This document shows, piece after piece, positions 8,108 to 16,522 of a stretch of DNA of 64,000 nt. The translations under genes and the position numbers were made by a program. The stretch is taken from NCBI RefSeq assembly GCF_002502735.1, contig NZ_DAQC01000001.1:303229-367228 (forward strand). Direction: 5' to 3'. This DNA is from Methanoregula sp. UBA64 (GTDB lineage: Archaea; Halobacteriota; Methanomicrobia; Methanomicrobiales; Methanospirillaceae). The stretch's first letter is position 1. Every line of letters begins with the position of its first letter. Under the pieces are notes generated by a model, which worked only from the letters and a program-made list of their open reading frames with translations, had not been told where the DNA came from and searched no databases.

Positions 8108-9004
8108 TTACCAATCATCGTCATTACTGGAGGTAGTTGCTGATCCCGCGGTATTTTTTTCCATTGCATCAAGGGGATTGGGAGATGTGCCGGTAATGAC
8201 CGCTACCGTTGTATCGAGATAGTTCCCTTCGATCGTGATCTGGAACTGTCCTTCTTTATAGACCGGGATGTATCGCGGCCCATTACCCTTGCTGTCTTCC
8301 GCACCGGATGGTGAAGTATACCCTTCAGAATTTTCATCCTGATCTGCACTGGAATACGTGGTGCTTGCTGAAGAATCGTCGCCATCTCCGCCATAGCCGG
8401 TGTTTTTCCCGGTATCCGAGCTGAATTCCCTGCCGTACCCATCCCGTGCCACGATCTGCCCGGTCTGGTTGTCCCGTACGGTAATTGTCATATACGGTCG
8501 GTTAACGGGAACAAGTACGGTTCCCCGGCAGGAATCCGGATCGCTGAGACAGTCGTATTTCGGGTTGATAGTATATTTTATGTACAACGGCCCCTGAACC
8601 ACATTTACCAGAAGACCATAGGCATTTCCTGTCAGGGTATACGTCTTTGTGAACTCCGGCTGACGATACAGGAATGCATACTGGGGAGTTGCGTTGATCC
8701 GTGGTGCATGCTGGATCTCATAGGGATTCGGCGTAAGGATGGGAGCTACTTCCTGGACGATCTTGGAGTTTTCCGGAGTAATGCGGGGGACGGGGACCGG
8801 TGTGGGTGTAGTTGGCACCATGGTCTGCATATCGGTCCCGACACTCTCGGTAACTGGCTCTGATATATCCTCCCCCCCGGTGAGATGCTGGATATTTTTA
8901 ATACATCCCGCGCAACCCGCCCATGCAGCCAGCACGAGAAGGACTGCGACAAGTACTATCCCGCGTGTTCTGTGTGATTTACCCGCTGGCATCTTATCCT
9001 TCAT
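8108..9004 (-). CDS. Putative lipoprotein, envelope protein of unknown function
   Basis: 298 residues. A basic N-terminus, a hydrophobic helix (GIVLVAVLLVLAAWAG) and CAGC form a lipobox-like signal. A Thr/Pro-rich linker (PTTPTPVPVPR) and a globular part with YIKYTINPKYDCLSDPDSC follow. The C-terminal third is low-complexity, Gly/Ser/Asp-rich. It overlaps the PEGA/transglutaminase gene upstream by 4 bases (ATGA), so the two proteins are probably made together and act at the cell surface. I do not recognise the family. Confidence 0.75.
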   Translation of the reverse strand: MKDKMPAGKSHRTRGIVLVAVLLVLAAWAGCAGCIKNIQHLTGGEDISEPVTESVGTDMQTMVPTTPTPVPVPRITPENSKIVQEVAPILTPNPYEIQHAPRINATPQYAFLYRQPEFTKTYTLTGNAYGLLVNVVQGPLYIKYTINPKYDCLSDPDSCRGTVLVPVNRPYMTITVRDNQTGQIVARDGYGREFSSDTGKNTGYGGDGDDSSASTTYSSADQDENSEGYTSPSGAEDSKGNGPRYIPVYKEGQFQITIEGNYLDTTVAVITGTSPNPLDAMEKNTAGSATTSSNDDDW

Positions 9005-10617
9005 ATAACATACACCTGCGCAGCCGCACTTGCATACTGACCTGGCATCGTGCCCAGAGAGAAGCCTGCTCCTGTGGTTTCAAGATAATAGTATTTCCTG
9101 CCATCGAGCGGGTAATAGTACCCGTTGCAGTTTTCACAGGCCACTGCAACTGCGGCATGATCCGGGAACATCACTACCGCAACATCGTAATCCATCTCCT
9201 TGAGGAGCGCGGCGGTAAGGATTGCGGTATCTTCGCAGTCGCCGTTTCCGTCAGCAAGTGTCTCGACCGGATATTTCCAGTAATCTGTTTTCTGTCCGGT
9301 CCCGGGATCGACATCGTCTGCATATGCAATCGACTGGACGAAAGCTATCACATTATGGTAGTCATTGCGCGCTGCAAGGTTTTTATTCCCGCTCGTATCC
9401 TTGAGTTGTCCTACCAGGTCGTGGAGATAGATCCTGTCCTCCTCGCTGAGTGCGTAACCCTTAAGGGAGGTAACCATAGTTGGGTGGGGCTGGTTCTTGT
9501 AATACGTATACAGGCTTTCCGGAATGTGCAGGGTGATCGACTGGGCGTGACCCAGCGTATACCACTGATAAGATCTGGTGATGACAGGACCGGTCTGATC
9601 GCCTGCTGTAAGGGGACTGTCGGTATTTTTCCCCTCATTGTAGACCTGCATGAACGGCTGGTTTGTTCCCGCAGGGTCACTGGTGAGCCATGCATACACC
9701 TCCCGGGTCTCCCCGCCGTTCAGGGTGAACGTGATATTCTGTGAGGTGGCGTTGATCTTCCGGAACTCCAGGGTATAATTTCCTGCCGGGACCTGCTCGA
9801 ACGTAACCGGTGTTACCGTCTTGTATGTGCCGTTTAGGTATACCGCGGCCCCTGACGGGGCAGAATCCACAATCAGCGTCCCGTCATCGGGAATTTTCTC
9901 AAGATCCGTCTGGACAAGTCGCGAGCTTCCACCGGCTATCTCAAGGGTCTGCGTATAATTTCGGTATCCGGGTTTCTGGACGAGGAGCCGGTGTGTTCCT
10001 GCCGATACCCTCATGAGCAGCGTCGGCGTTGTCCCGAATACTGTACCGTCGATATATGCGGTTGCGTTATCCGGGACCGAAACGATCCCGAGAAATCCCG
10101 TCTGCGGGAGGGGGATGAGGGATTCATGGTATTCCGGGATCCGGCCGGGATCCGCAGTGACCGTGTCCGTGTAATCCACATAGTTGGTCTTCTTTATGAG
10201 GACCGCATGGGGGCCGGGAGTGAGAGCATCGACAAGAAGCGGCGTCTTTCCTTTCAGGCTGCCGTCAACGTACAGGTCGCCCCCGGGTGGCTCGGTGGTG
10301 ATGTAGACCGTGCCCCGGTCGTCAAGTCGCTGGAGATTTGCGATGACCACATCGGGATTGCCGCGTTCGAGGGATCGTTCCGCAACAAAATCTGCATAGC
10401 CGTTTGCGCTGACAAGGACCGTATGGTTGCCGCATGACAGCTGGTAACCGGAGAGCGGCGTCAGGCCGATCAGTGTCCCGTCAATGCTGACCGCGACCTT
10501 GTCCGGGATGGACTGCACGGTCAGGGCGCATGAGGTCTCCGCTCCTGCAGCCGGAACCCCGCTGAAAATAATCGTGCAGAGCAGGCAGAGGAAGATAAAT
10601 ATTGTATTTTTTCTCAT
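9001..10617 (-). CDS. Secreted PEGA-repeat protein with transglutaminase-like domain
   Basis: 538 residues. A signal peptide (1-26) is followed by four PEGA repeats at roughly 28-96, 100-168, 174-240 and 245-312 (VDGSLKGKTPLL, IDGTVFGTTPTL, LNGTYKTVTPVT). A C-terminal transglutaminase-like cysteine-protease fold follows, with DGNGDCEDTAILTAALL (Cys461) and FPDHAAVAV (His487), then an acidic residue near 505-513. PEGA domains are beta-sandwiches common on archaeal surfaces. The protein could cleave or crosslink envelope proteins. It is the first gene of a pair with the overlapping lipoprotein gene. Confidence 0.88.
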   Translation of the reverse strand: MRKNTIFIFLCLLCTIIFSGVPAAGAETSCALTVQSIPDKVAVSIDGTLIGLTPLSGYQLSCGNHTVLVSANGYADFVAERSLERGNPDVVIANLQRLDDRGTVYITTEPPGGDLYVDGSLKGKTPLLVDALTPGPHAVLIKKTNYVDYTDTVTADPGRIPEYHESLIPLPQTGFLGIVSVPDNATAYIDGTVFGTTPTLLMRVSAGTHRLLVQKPGYRNYTQTLEIAGGSSRLVQTDLEKIPDDGTLIVDSAPSGAAVYLNGTYKTVTPVTFEQVPAGNYTLEFRKINATSQNITFTLNGGETREVYAWLTSDPAGTNQPFMQVYNEGKNTDSPLTAGDQTGPVITRSYQWYTLGHAQSITLHIPESLYTYYKNQPHPTMVTSLKGYALSEEDRIYLHDLVGQLKDTSGNKNLAARNDYHNVIAFVQSIAYADDVDPGTGQKTDYWKYPVETLADGNGDCEDTAILTAALLKEMDYDVAVVMFPDHAAVAVACENCNGYYYPLDGRKYYYLETTGAGFSLGTMPGQYASAAAQVYVI

Positions 10618-10934
10618 TTTCGTAATATCCTGTATGGTCAGAACTCTATTTTGTTCTTACGGAATTGCTGCGCAGTTTGTTTAATGACCGTATGTTTTGC
10701 CCGATATACCCGGGGTGCAGGCGCTTGACATCGACATGACAACGAAAAATTCCCGGTCCCTTTTTTTGAGTGTTTGGGTATCCTGCCAGAATTGAATTTG
10801 CCTTTCCCTTCTTTCCTGAACTACAGTGGTGTCAAGGAGTGAGAAAAACTGGTTTATGTTCACTATATTTTGTTGACATTCAGCAAATATTAAACCATTA
10901 CTTTCTACCCCCCAAATCCGCGCAGCACATGTGT
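10618..10934. other. Intergenic region upstream of the PEGA gene, no gene seen
   Basis: About 317 bases between the radical SAM stop and the PEGA/transglutaminase start. It is moderately A/T-rich near 10855-10905 and probably carries the PEGA gene promoter (near 10640-10680). Small open frames on the minus strand show no family signal. Confidence 0.5.
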
Positions 10935-11762
10935 TTATGTCTTACATTTCCTGCATATCGGATCCGATTTCTGGGATTTCATAAATTTCGCCCGGTTCTG
11001 CAGGATCCTGACCATGGAGTCCGAGAGGATATTTCCAAGAGATACATCTGCCCGGTAACAGCAGGGAGCAACATCTCCGTTCCAGCGGACAAAGAGGGTA
11101 TACCGGATCAGCAGACAGGGATTCGTATGAACCAGGGGGAGTTTGATTATCAGTGCATGCTCTGTAGCAGATTTTTGTATCTTTTTAAATAACGTCCCCT
11201 CGTTTTTCTGCATCGCCACCGTCCACGGGTACGATCGTTCGAATACAACGGTATCTGCCCCAAGGTTCTTGGCCGTCTCAAGCATAGCATCCACCTGACT
11301 GAGAGTGTCTTCCATCAGGGCGATATTAATACAAATTTCCGGTGTTTTCTGTCCGCATCCGTTCCGCTGTCCGGCGAACCGGGAAATATTTTCGGAAATT
11401 TGCGGAGTAAAACGGTCGAGATCCGGGAGGCTGAATGCAATGGCATCGAGCCCCGATGCGAGCAGGACATCCGCTTTTTTGTCAAGAAGCGTGGCGTTCG
11501 AAGTAAAATTAACCGATTTTTTGTGCCCTGCCGCATACCGGATCATATCGGGAAGGTCCGGGTGCATCAGCGGTTCGCCCCACCCGTGGAGGGTGACATA
11601 CCGACAATGTGTACTGTCAATAATCCGGCAAAACGCATCAAAAGAAAGGTATTCATCCGATCTGCAGAGATCCTTCCGGAGACAGAACGGGCAATCAAGA
11701 TTGCAGGCGGTTGTCGTCTCCAGCTGCAGGATCGGAGGAATCGCATAAGTAAGGAGGGACAT
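10935..11762 (-). CDS. Radical SAM protein with SPASM-like C-terminus
   Basis: 275 residues. The [4Fe-4S] motif CNLDCPFC gives Cys20, Cys24 and Cys27. YVTLHGWGEPLMHPDL is the GGEP-like SAM-binding strand. The C-terminus has a SPASM-like pattern: NPCLLIRYTLFVRWNGDVAPCC, then ICRKC at the very end, suitable for an auxiliary Fe-S cluster. SPASM radical SAM enzymes often modify peptides or make cofactors. The start lies 8 bases after the stop of a 63-residue membrane peptide gene, so the two are translationally coupled; the peptide may be substrate or partner. Confidence 0.85.
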   Translation of the reverse strand: MSLLTYAIPPILQLETTTACNLDCPFCLRKDLCRSDEYLSFDAFCRIIDSTHCRYVTLHGWGEPLMHPDLPDMIRYAAGHKKSVNFTSNATLLDKKADVLLASGLDAIAFSLPDLDRFTPQISENISRFAGQRNGCGQKTPEICINIALMEDTLSQVDAMLETAKNLGADTVVFERSYPWTVAMQKNEGTLFKKIQKSATEHALIIKLPLVHTNPCLLIRYTLFVRWNGDVAPCCYRADVSLGNILSDSMVRILQNRAKFMKSQKSDPICRKCKT

Positions 11763-11770
11763 TTTCCTCC

Positions 11771-11962
11771 TTACCTAAACATCCGGGTCGAGTCAGAGTC
11801 GCCCGTATGGACAATGGTTCCTGGCAATCCCAAGAGGTAACTCATGCTTTTCCTGACTCCATTCGAATTAAAGACCACAAGACCGGCGATCAGTCCGATG
11901 CCGAGAATGTGGGCTGCTGCGAGGCCGATTGCTGCTTCGGGGAGAACTATGGGTGCACACAT
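11771..11962 (-). CDS. Small hydrophobic protein upstream of radical SAM gene
   Basis: 63 residues, MCAPIVLPEAAIGLAAAH followed by a hydrophobic helix (HILGIGLIAGLVVF, about 18-31) and a polar tail ending DSDSTRMFR. The start is supported by a near-perfect ribosome site GGAGGTGA six bases before the ATG. It is 8 bases upstream of the radical SAM gene. It may be a small membrane protein or, given its partner, a modified peptide precursor; it lacks an obvious leader cleavage motif and repeated core residues. No known family recognised. Confidence 0.75.
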   Translation of the reverse strand: MCAPIVLPEAAIGLAAAHILGIGLIAGLVVFNSNGVRKSMSYLLGLPGTIVHTGDSDSTRMFR

Positions 11963-12043
11963 GCATTTTCACCTCCATAATGTCGTTTATTAGTGTTTAA
12001 TTTCGGCGGGAAGATAAACATTTCTCATTAGTCCCTCGTCATG

Positions 12044-12061
12044 GTAATATAGTTACATTAC
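12044..12061. promoter_or_regulatory. GTAAT-N8-ATTAC inverted repeat upstream of the small-protein/radical SAM operon
   Basis: GTAATATAGTTACATTAC has 5-base arms GTAAT (12044-12048) and ATTAC (12057-12061). It sits about 80 bases upstream of the 63-residue protein gene, in the gap after the membrane protein gene at 12082. Similar GTAAT/ATTAC dyads occur at 17318-17327 and, imperfectly, at 15420-15472. This may be an operator of the block; the match is short. Confidence 0.3.
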
Positions 12062-12081
12062 TGGCATTTTTCTGCCCTGCG

Positions 12082-12891
12082 TCAGGATGAAGCCGGTGTG
12101 CTCCTGTTCCCGGAAGCTTTTCGTTTACGCAGGTACTCCAGACCACAGGCTGCCCATGCAGCAGTGACTCCTCCTACTATCACGATGAGGGAAAGGACCG
12201 GTATCATCAGGGGATCCGGTGGGAACCGCGAACCAAAATCATTCCCCCAGAATATCCAGAAGTGAATCAGGTAGTAGATATTGGCGATTCCTGCTGCGAT
12301 AAAATACCTGCACGGGTACCGGTAGCATACTATTGCCAGACTTATTCCGAGAATGGCGAAAATACCGTATACTATGGGAAACTGCATAAGTGGCAGGTTT
12401 TCCTCACCCTGTTTTGCATATCCCGTAATGGCAATACCCAGTGTGATGATGCTAAGTGCGGCAAGAATGAGTGGGAAAATCCTGTCTCCTGCTGAATGTT
12501 TTGGCAGGAAGTGGCAGACAACCTCGATAATGATCGCGACGATAACCAGGACATCCAGTGACTGGATGATAACCGCCTGGATCCCAAAGAGAAGGTCAAT
12601 AGCAACAAGAACGGTTGCCATTGCCACTGCAGTACCGGGTTTTTTTACCAGAATCAGACCGGTAAAGAGCCAGAAACAGAGGATGCTTCCAAAGACAAAC
12701 ACTCCTGCCCCGGGTCCCGGGAGCATCAGGGTGCCATACACAATCGCAGAGATTGTTCCTTCTGGGAAAAGATATGAAGGGACCAATGCCCCCGTCAGTG
12801 CAGCAAGCACGGAAAGTCCGAGGATCAGTCCGATCTCCTTAAGGCTGAAATAAACGCCTTCTCCCGATCCGTTATCCGGTATAACTCCCAT
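12082..12891 (-). CDS. Polytopic membrane protein, ECF S-component-like, copy 1
   Basis: 269 residues with seven or eight predicted membrane helices. The signature MLPGPGAGVFVFGS and later LVKKPGTAVAMA recall the 'GPG...KPGxA' pattern of some ECF transporter substrate-binding (S) subunits such as YkoE. It is paralogous to the next gene (12951-13763): both share LPGPGAG, KKPGTA, a YP-x-YxIxAG segment and a C-terminal basic tail. No ECF ATPase or T subunit is nearby. The S-component assignment is tentative; it may simply be an uncharacterised membrane protein pair. Confidence 0.7.
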   Translation of the reverse strand: MGVIPDNGSGEGVYFSLKEIGLILGLSVLAALTGALVPSYLFPEGTISAIVYGTLMLPGPGAGVFVFGSILCFWLFTGLILVKKPGTAVAMATVLVAIDLLFGIQAVIIQSLDVLVIVAIIIEVVCHFLPKHSAGDRIFPLILAALSIITLGIAITGYAKQGEENLPLMQFPIVYGIFAILGISLAIVCYRYPCRYFIAAGIANIYYLIHFWIFWGNDFGSRFPPDPLMIPVLSLIVIVGGVTAAWAACGLEYLRKRKASGNRSTPASS

Positions 12892-12950
12892 AGTATCTCC
12901 CCTAAAAACGGTGTTTCCCGGTTGACCCGGAAAACATTTCTGTTAGATTT

Positions 12951-13763
12951 TTATGCCTTCTCAACGCTGTGCCGGCTGTACGTGTTCCAGAGAAGATAGA
13001 ATCCGTATGCCAGTACTGCCATAACTGCCCCGCAGACAAAGGCAAAGGTCAGCAATGCCGGAATTGCCGGAACAACGGGAGTCCAGCTGAATAACCCGGT
13101 CTTGCCGTTGAATGTCCAGCAGAATGTTATGTAAAATACCTGTGAGCATCCGGCACCGATGATGTATTTTGCCGTTGGATAGAGGAAACACACAGCTGCA
13201 AGACAGAGCGCAAGAATGCCGGATACTGCATACCCGAGCGGGAATACCGTAGCTGCCGCACCGTTTTCACCCATCTTCGCATTACCGGTCAGCATCAGGG
13301 CAAGGGTGATGCACCCCATAATGACGAGAAGTATGGGGAACAGGTAATTCCAGGGTTTTTTTTCGAGGGCAAGAATACCGAAGATCTCGATAATGATGGC
13401 AACAACGACAATAAGGTAGTCCAGCCTGATCCCGCGTCCCACGACAAGGGATACAAGGAGCATGAATGCGAATATCAGGACTGCCATGGTAATGGCGGTG
13501 CCGGGTTTTTTTATGATGAGAAGTCCCAGAACCAGCCAGAGACAGGTAAAAGCGGCGCTGATGAAGATACCTGCACCGGGGCCGGGCAGCTTTAAGAATC
13601 CGTGGACAAATGACGATCCGCCGCCCCCCGGGAGGATATGCTGGAGCCCGAAGCTGCTGGTCAGGAAAGCGAGCAGGGCAAGGATTATGATGATACCCAT
13701 GTCCTGCGGTGTGAAATAATCCCTGATTTTATTCAGGATACTGGTTGTTGTAGTGTCTGTCAT
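12951..13763 (-). CDS. Polytopic membrane protein, ECF S-component-like, copy 2
   Basis: 270 residues, about seven or eight membrane helices, with FLKLPGPGAGIFISA and LIIKKPGTAITMA in the same places as in its neighbour at 12082-12891. The gap between the two is about 60 bases and both run the same way, so they are probably co-transcribed and may form a heterodimer or bind related ligands. The tandem duplication is visible along the whole length. The gene is divergent from FmdE copy 2, and the shared A/T-rich gap (13764-13961) holds both promoters. Confidence 0.7.
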   Translation of the reverse strand: MTDTTTTSILNKIRDYFTPQDMGIIIILALLAFLTSSFGLQHILPGGGGSSFVHGFLKLPGPGAGIFISAAFTCLWLVLGLLIIKKPGTAITMAVLIFAFMLLVSLVVGRGIRLDYLIVVVAIIIEIFGILALEKKPWNYLFPILLVIMGCITLALMLTGNAKMGENGAAATVFPLGYAVSGILALCLAAVCFLYPTAKYIIGAGCSQVFYITFCWTFNGKTGLFSWTPVVPAIPALLTFAFVCGAVMAVLAYGFYLLWNTYSRHSVEKA

Positions 13764-13961
13764 CGAAACATCCTGGTGCGAAACGACAGGAACCGGTCCG
13801 GGCTCCCTTGTATTCTATAAGACCGGTACCAGTTTCTCCATACCTCCAAATAAGCATTTTCTTTTAACAATTCCAAAATGTTTACATAAAATTTTATTTC
13901 CCGACAGAATACGGATCAATATGATAGGAATCCAGTACACGAATCTGACGGTGACGAGTTA

Positions 13962-14525
13962 ATGACGGATCTCGATCTCCTGCTTGCAAAGGCAAAGGCG
14001 TTCCATGGCGACCTCTGCGCCGGTATCGTGCTTGGCACCCGCATGACCATGATCGGGATGCGCGAGCTGGGTATGAACCCGCTGGAACGGAACAAGAACC
14101 TGATAGTCTACGTGGAAATTGATCGCTGTATTGCCGATGCGATCCAGGCAATCACGGGTTGTTCTCTGGGGCATCGTACCCTGAAATACCGGCCGTACGG
14201 CAAGTTCGCCGCCACGTATATCAATCTTAAAAACGGCGAAGCGGTGCGGGTTGCGGTCGTTGAGAAGAAACGCACGGAAAAGACCGGGCAGGAAGCAATG
14301 AAAGATGCATCACGGATCCTTCTTGAGGCCCCCGAGGCAGACCTTTTCCGGTTAAAGAAGGTCCGTGTTGCAATCCCCGAAGGGGATATGCCGGGTATGC
14401 CTAAATACCATGCACGGTGCAGCCGGTGCAACGATATGATCGTCGATAATAAAGAAGTAGTGGTGGACGGTGCAGTACTTTGCGGTAACTGCGCTCACGG
14501 ATCCTATTATACCGAGACGGAATAG
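13962..14525 (+). CDS. FmdE-family protein with zinc ribbon, copy 2
   Basis: 187 residues, alignable end to end with the protein at 6391-6957. The active-site motif is FHGDLCAGIVLGTRM (His15, Asp17, Cys19), so the second His of HGH is Asp and CPG is CAG. DRCIADAIQAITGCSLGHRT and a zinc ribbon (CSRCND, CGNCAH) are kept. The substitution should change metal binding relative to copy 1. A good ribosome site (GGTGA, eight bases upstream) supports the start. It converges on MT-B with only 4 bases between stops. Confidence 0.87.
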   Translation: MTDLDLLLAKAKAFHGDLCAGIVLGTRMTMIGMRELGMNPLERNKNLIVYVEIDRCIADAIQAITGCSLGHRTLKYRPYGKFAATYINLKNGEAVRVAVVEKKRTEKTGQEAMKDASRILLEAPEADLFRLKKVRVAIPEGDMPGMPKYHARCSRCNDMIVDNKEVVVDGAVLCGNCAHGSYYTETE

Positions 14526-14529
14526 GAAT

Positions 14530-15420
14530 CTAGTCCTCTTTTTCCCACCAGATCTTTGCCTGATAGGATGGCCCTTTCAGGACATATCTTCCGTTCTCGT
14601 ACAAGAGTTTTTTTTCAAGGTACGTGCGGAGTACAGCAACCTGTTCTTCGCTTTTGAGTTTCAGGCCGCCGGCCTGATCGGCCACCGCCTCGTCAAGGCT
14701 TGCAAAACCGGTCATCTGTTCTTCTTTTGTGACCTCGACACTGGCATAGATCCCCATCTGGTTGAGCAGGTTAACGATGATGTTCGGGCGACCTTTCTTT
14801 CGGGCACACTCCCCAAAGAGCGGTTCCCAGATCTCGTGATAGTTCCGGCGCCAGGGAGACTGCATGTCGGCAAACCAGAAGATATACACATATTTCGATG
14901 AGGCCGTATTCATCTTACGGAGCGCTTCACGGAGGTCCGGCACGCCCAGGGAATAGGAAGCGACTACCACATCGTATGGCGCATCAGGATCCGCCGAAAT
15001 ATCCATATCCTCCCATTTTTTTGGAACAATGCGGATATTTTCAATGGATTCTTCCCGACAGTTCTCCTCCAGGCACGCGACCATGCCCGGGGCTGGTTCG
15101 ACAGCGGTGACGTGCCGGACTATCTTTGCGAGAGGTACAGCAAGTGTCCCCGGGCCCGCACCGATATCGAGCACCCGGGAATCGGGCGTGAGGTTCATTG
15201 CCCCGATCCGCGCCCGGGATCCTTTCCAGTTACCTTCCTTTGCGGTGCAGCTGAACTTCCTGCACCGGGCAGGATCGGACCAGCGGTCAATACAGGAGAC
15301 AAAACTCCCCGTTTTCCCGGGTGCCGATGCCTCGTGTTTCCAGGCTTCGTTCCAGTCAATATCGCTGACGTCCAGCATCATATTTCCTCCATTCAGTAAC
15401 CTGCCACCGGAGATCTTCAC
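14530..15420 (-). CDS. Class I SAM-dependent methyltransferase (MT-B)
   Basis: 296 residues. Motif I VLDIGAGPGTLAVPLAKI, then VTAVEPAPGMV and YDVVVASYSLGVPDLREAL. Paralogous to MT-A at 6980-7915 over the full length, including the YIFWFADMQSPWRRNYHEIW segment and the terminal KIWWEKED. MT-A and MT-B are each adjacent to an FmdE gene and near a DUF364 gene, so the trio is duplicated in this block. The substrate is unknown. Confidence 0.85.
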   Translation of the reverse strand: MKISGGRLLNGGNMMLDVSDIDWNEAWKHEASAPGKTGSFVSCIDRWSDPARCRKFSCTAKEGNWKGSRARIGAMNLTPDSRVLDIGAGPGTLAVPLAKIVRHVTAVEPAPGMVACLEENCREESIENIRIVPKKWEDMDISADPDAPYDVVVASYSLGVPDLREALRKMNTASSKYVYIFWFADMQSPWRRNYHEIWEPLFGECARKKGRPNIIVNLLNQMGIYASVEVTKEEQMTGFASLDEAVADQAGGLKLKSEEQVAVLRTYLEKKLLYENGRYVLKGPSYQAKIWWEKED

Positions 15421-15534
15421 GTAATATTAGTATTCATAGTTAACAAATTTAAAATGTTCAAATAATGTTACGTCCAAAGAATAACCTGCAGGAGAAAAGT
15501 ACCGGGTGACGGTACCGATCGGACACGTGATGAC
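15420..15534. promoter_or_regulatory. A/T-rich divergent promoter with imperfect CGTAAT/ATTACG dyad
   Basis: The gap between MT-B (minus) and DUF364 copy 2 (plus) is A/T-rich. It contains CGTAATATT near 15420 and AATGTTACG near 15464, which pair as an imperfect inverted repeat (8 of 9). A regulator binding both arms could control both genes. It resembles the dyads at 12044 and 17318. Confidence 0.35.
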
Positions 15535-16401
15535 ATGACAAATCAGGCCCCGGGCAGTATCCTTGAAAAAGCATATGAAAAACTGGTAAGCGAATACCGG
15601 CGGCTGGATCTCCCCGATATCCGGGTAAAATGTTTCGGGCTTAACCCGGGCTGGAATGCACTTATCGGGACCGGTGGATGCTGCGGGGTTGCGATGAGCT
15701 TTCAGGACAATAATCCCCATTACGGGACAGACCAGACCCTCCAGGATACCATGTACCTGCAATCCTTTGTGGGGCAGTCCCTCTTTGAGGTTGCACGCGC
15801 GAACATGTCCGATCCCCGAGTGAGCCGTCGATCCATAGCGCTTACGGCGCTCAATGCACTCTCCCAGCCCTTTGTCACGGATGAGATGCTGGAGTCGAAG
15901 GGGTATAAAGTTGGCATTGAGGTAAAAGATCTTGTCCAAAGCGACGATTCTATGGTGATCGTAGGGTATGGCGGCCTTGTGAAGAGTTACGCCGGGCGGT
16001 GCCGTGAGCTGCATGTTACCGATCAGCGGCCGCCGGATATATTTAAAACGACCATCGTGGGAACGACCGTCAGTTACGGACCGGCCGGGATCACGGTGCA
16101 TTCTGCTGAAGAGAACCGGGAAGTTTTAAAAGACGCCGATATTGCGATCATCACCGGTTCGACGCTCGTGAACGGGACGTTTGAGGAGGTTGCCGGTTAT
16201 GCAAAGAATGCCCGGATCCGGGCCCTTTACGGGTCGAGCGCGCAGCTGATCCCGGACGTGCTTTTTGAGAACGGGATCAATATTGCAATGTCGGTGGCAA
16301 TCAGCGATCCGGCCAAATTCGAATACGACGTACTCAATGCTCCCGATATGGAGACGGCCCTCCGAAAGCACCAGCGGAAGTACAATGCAGGGTGTATCTG
16401 A
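15535..16401 (+). CDS. DUF4213/DUF364 putative heavy-metal chelation protein, copy 2
   Basis: 288 residues. N-terminal DUF4213 (residues about 10-95, including VKCFGLNPGWNALIGTGGCC) is joined to DUF364 (about 120-270, with SMVIVGYGGLVKSYAGRCRE and STLVNGTFEEVAGYAKNAR). The GTGGCCG turn and ALSQPF are shared in position with the copy at 4284-5252. Proposed function of the family is binding or chelation of a heavy metal. The gene is followed by a putative regulator (16522) on the same strand. Confidence 0.88.
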   Translation: MTNQAPGSILEKAYEKLVSEYRRLDLPDIRVKCFGLNPGWNALIGTGGCCGVAMSFQDNNPHYGTDQTLQDTMYLQSFVGQSLFEVARANMSDPRVSRRSIALTALNALSQPFVTDEMLESKGYKVGIEVKDLVQSDDSMVIVGYGGLVKSYAGRCRELHVTDQRPPDIFKTTIVGTTVSYGPAGITVHSAEENREVLKDADIAIITGSTLVNGTFEEVAGYAKNARIRALYGSSAQLIPDVLFENGINIAMSVAISDPAKFEYDVLNAPDMETALRKHQRKYNAGCI

Positions 16402-16494
16402 AGGGATCTGTACTCCCGATCGTATCCGGATTGTCCGGGCCTGATTGTTTTTGGAAATCTGGAGTTCTTGTTATTTTCAAATATTCAGCAACAA

Positions 16495-16522
16495 TTTATA
16501 ATTACTCAATAAATCCTCATCA
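16495..16522 (+). promoter_or_regulatory. TATA-like element for a probably leaderless transcript
   Basis: TTTATAAT at 16495-16502 is centred about 24 bases before the ATG at 16522. This is the archaeal TATA-to-start-site distance, and there is no Shine-Dalgarno sequence before the ATG, so the regulator mRNA may begin at its start codon. Confidence 0.45.

Noticed and set aside
10681..10863. 60-codon frame upstream of the PEGA gene on the minus strand
   Set aside because: No ribosome site, no family signal, and it overlaps the likely PEGA promoter region.
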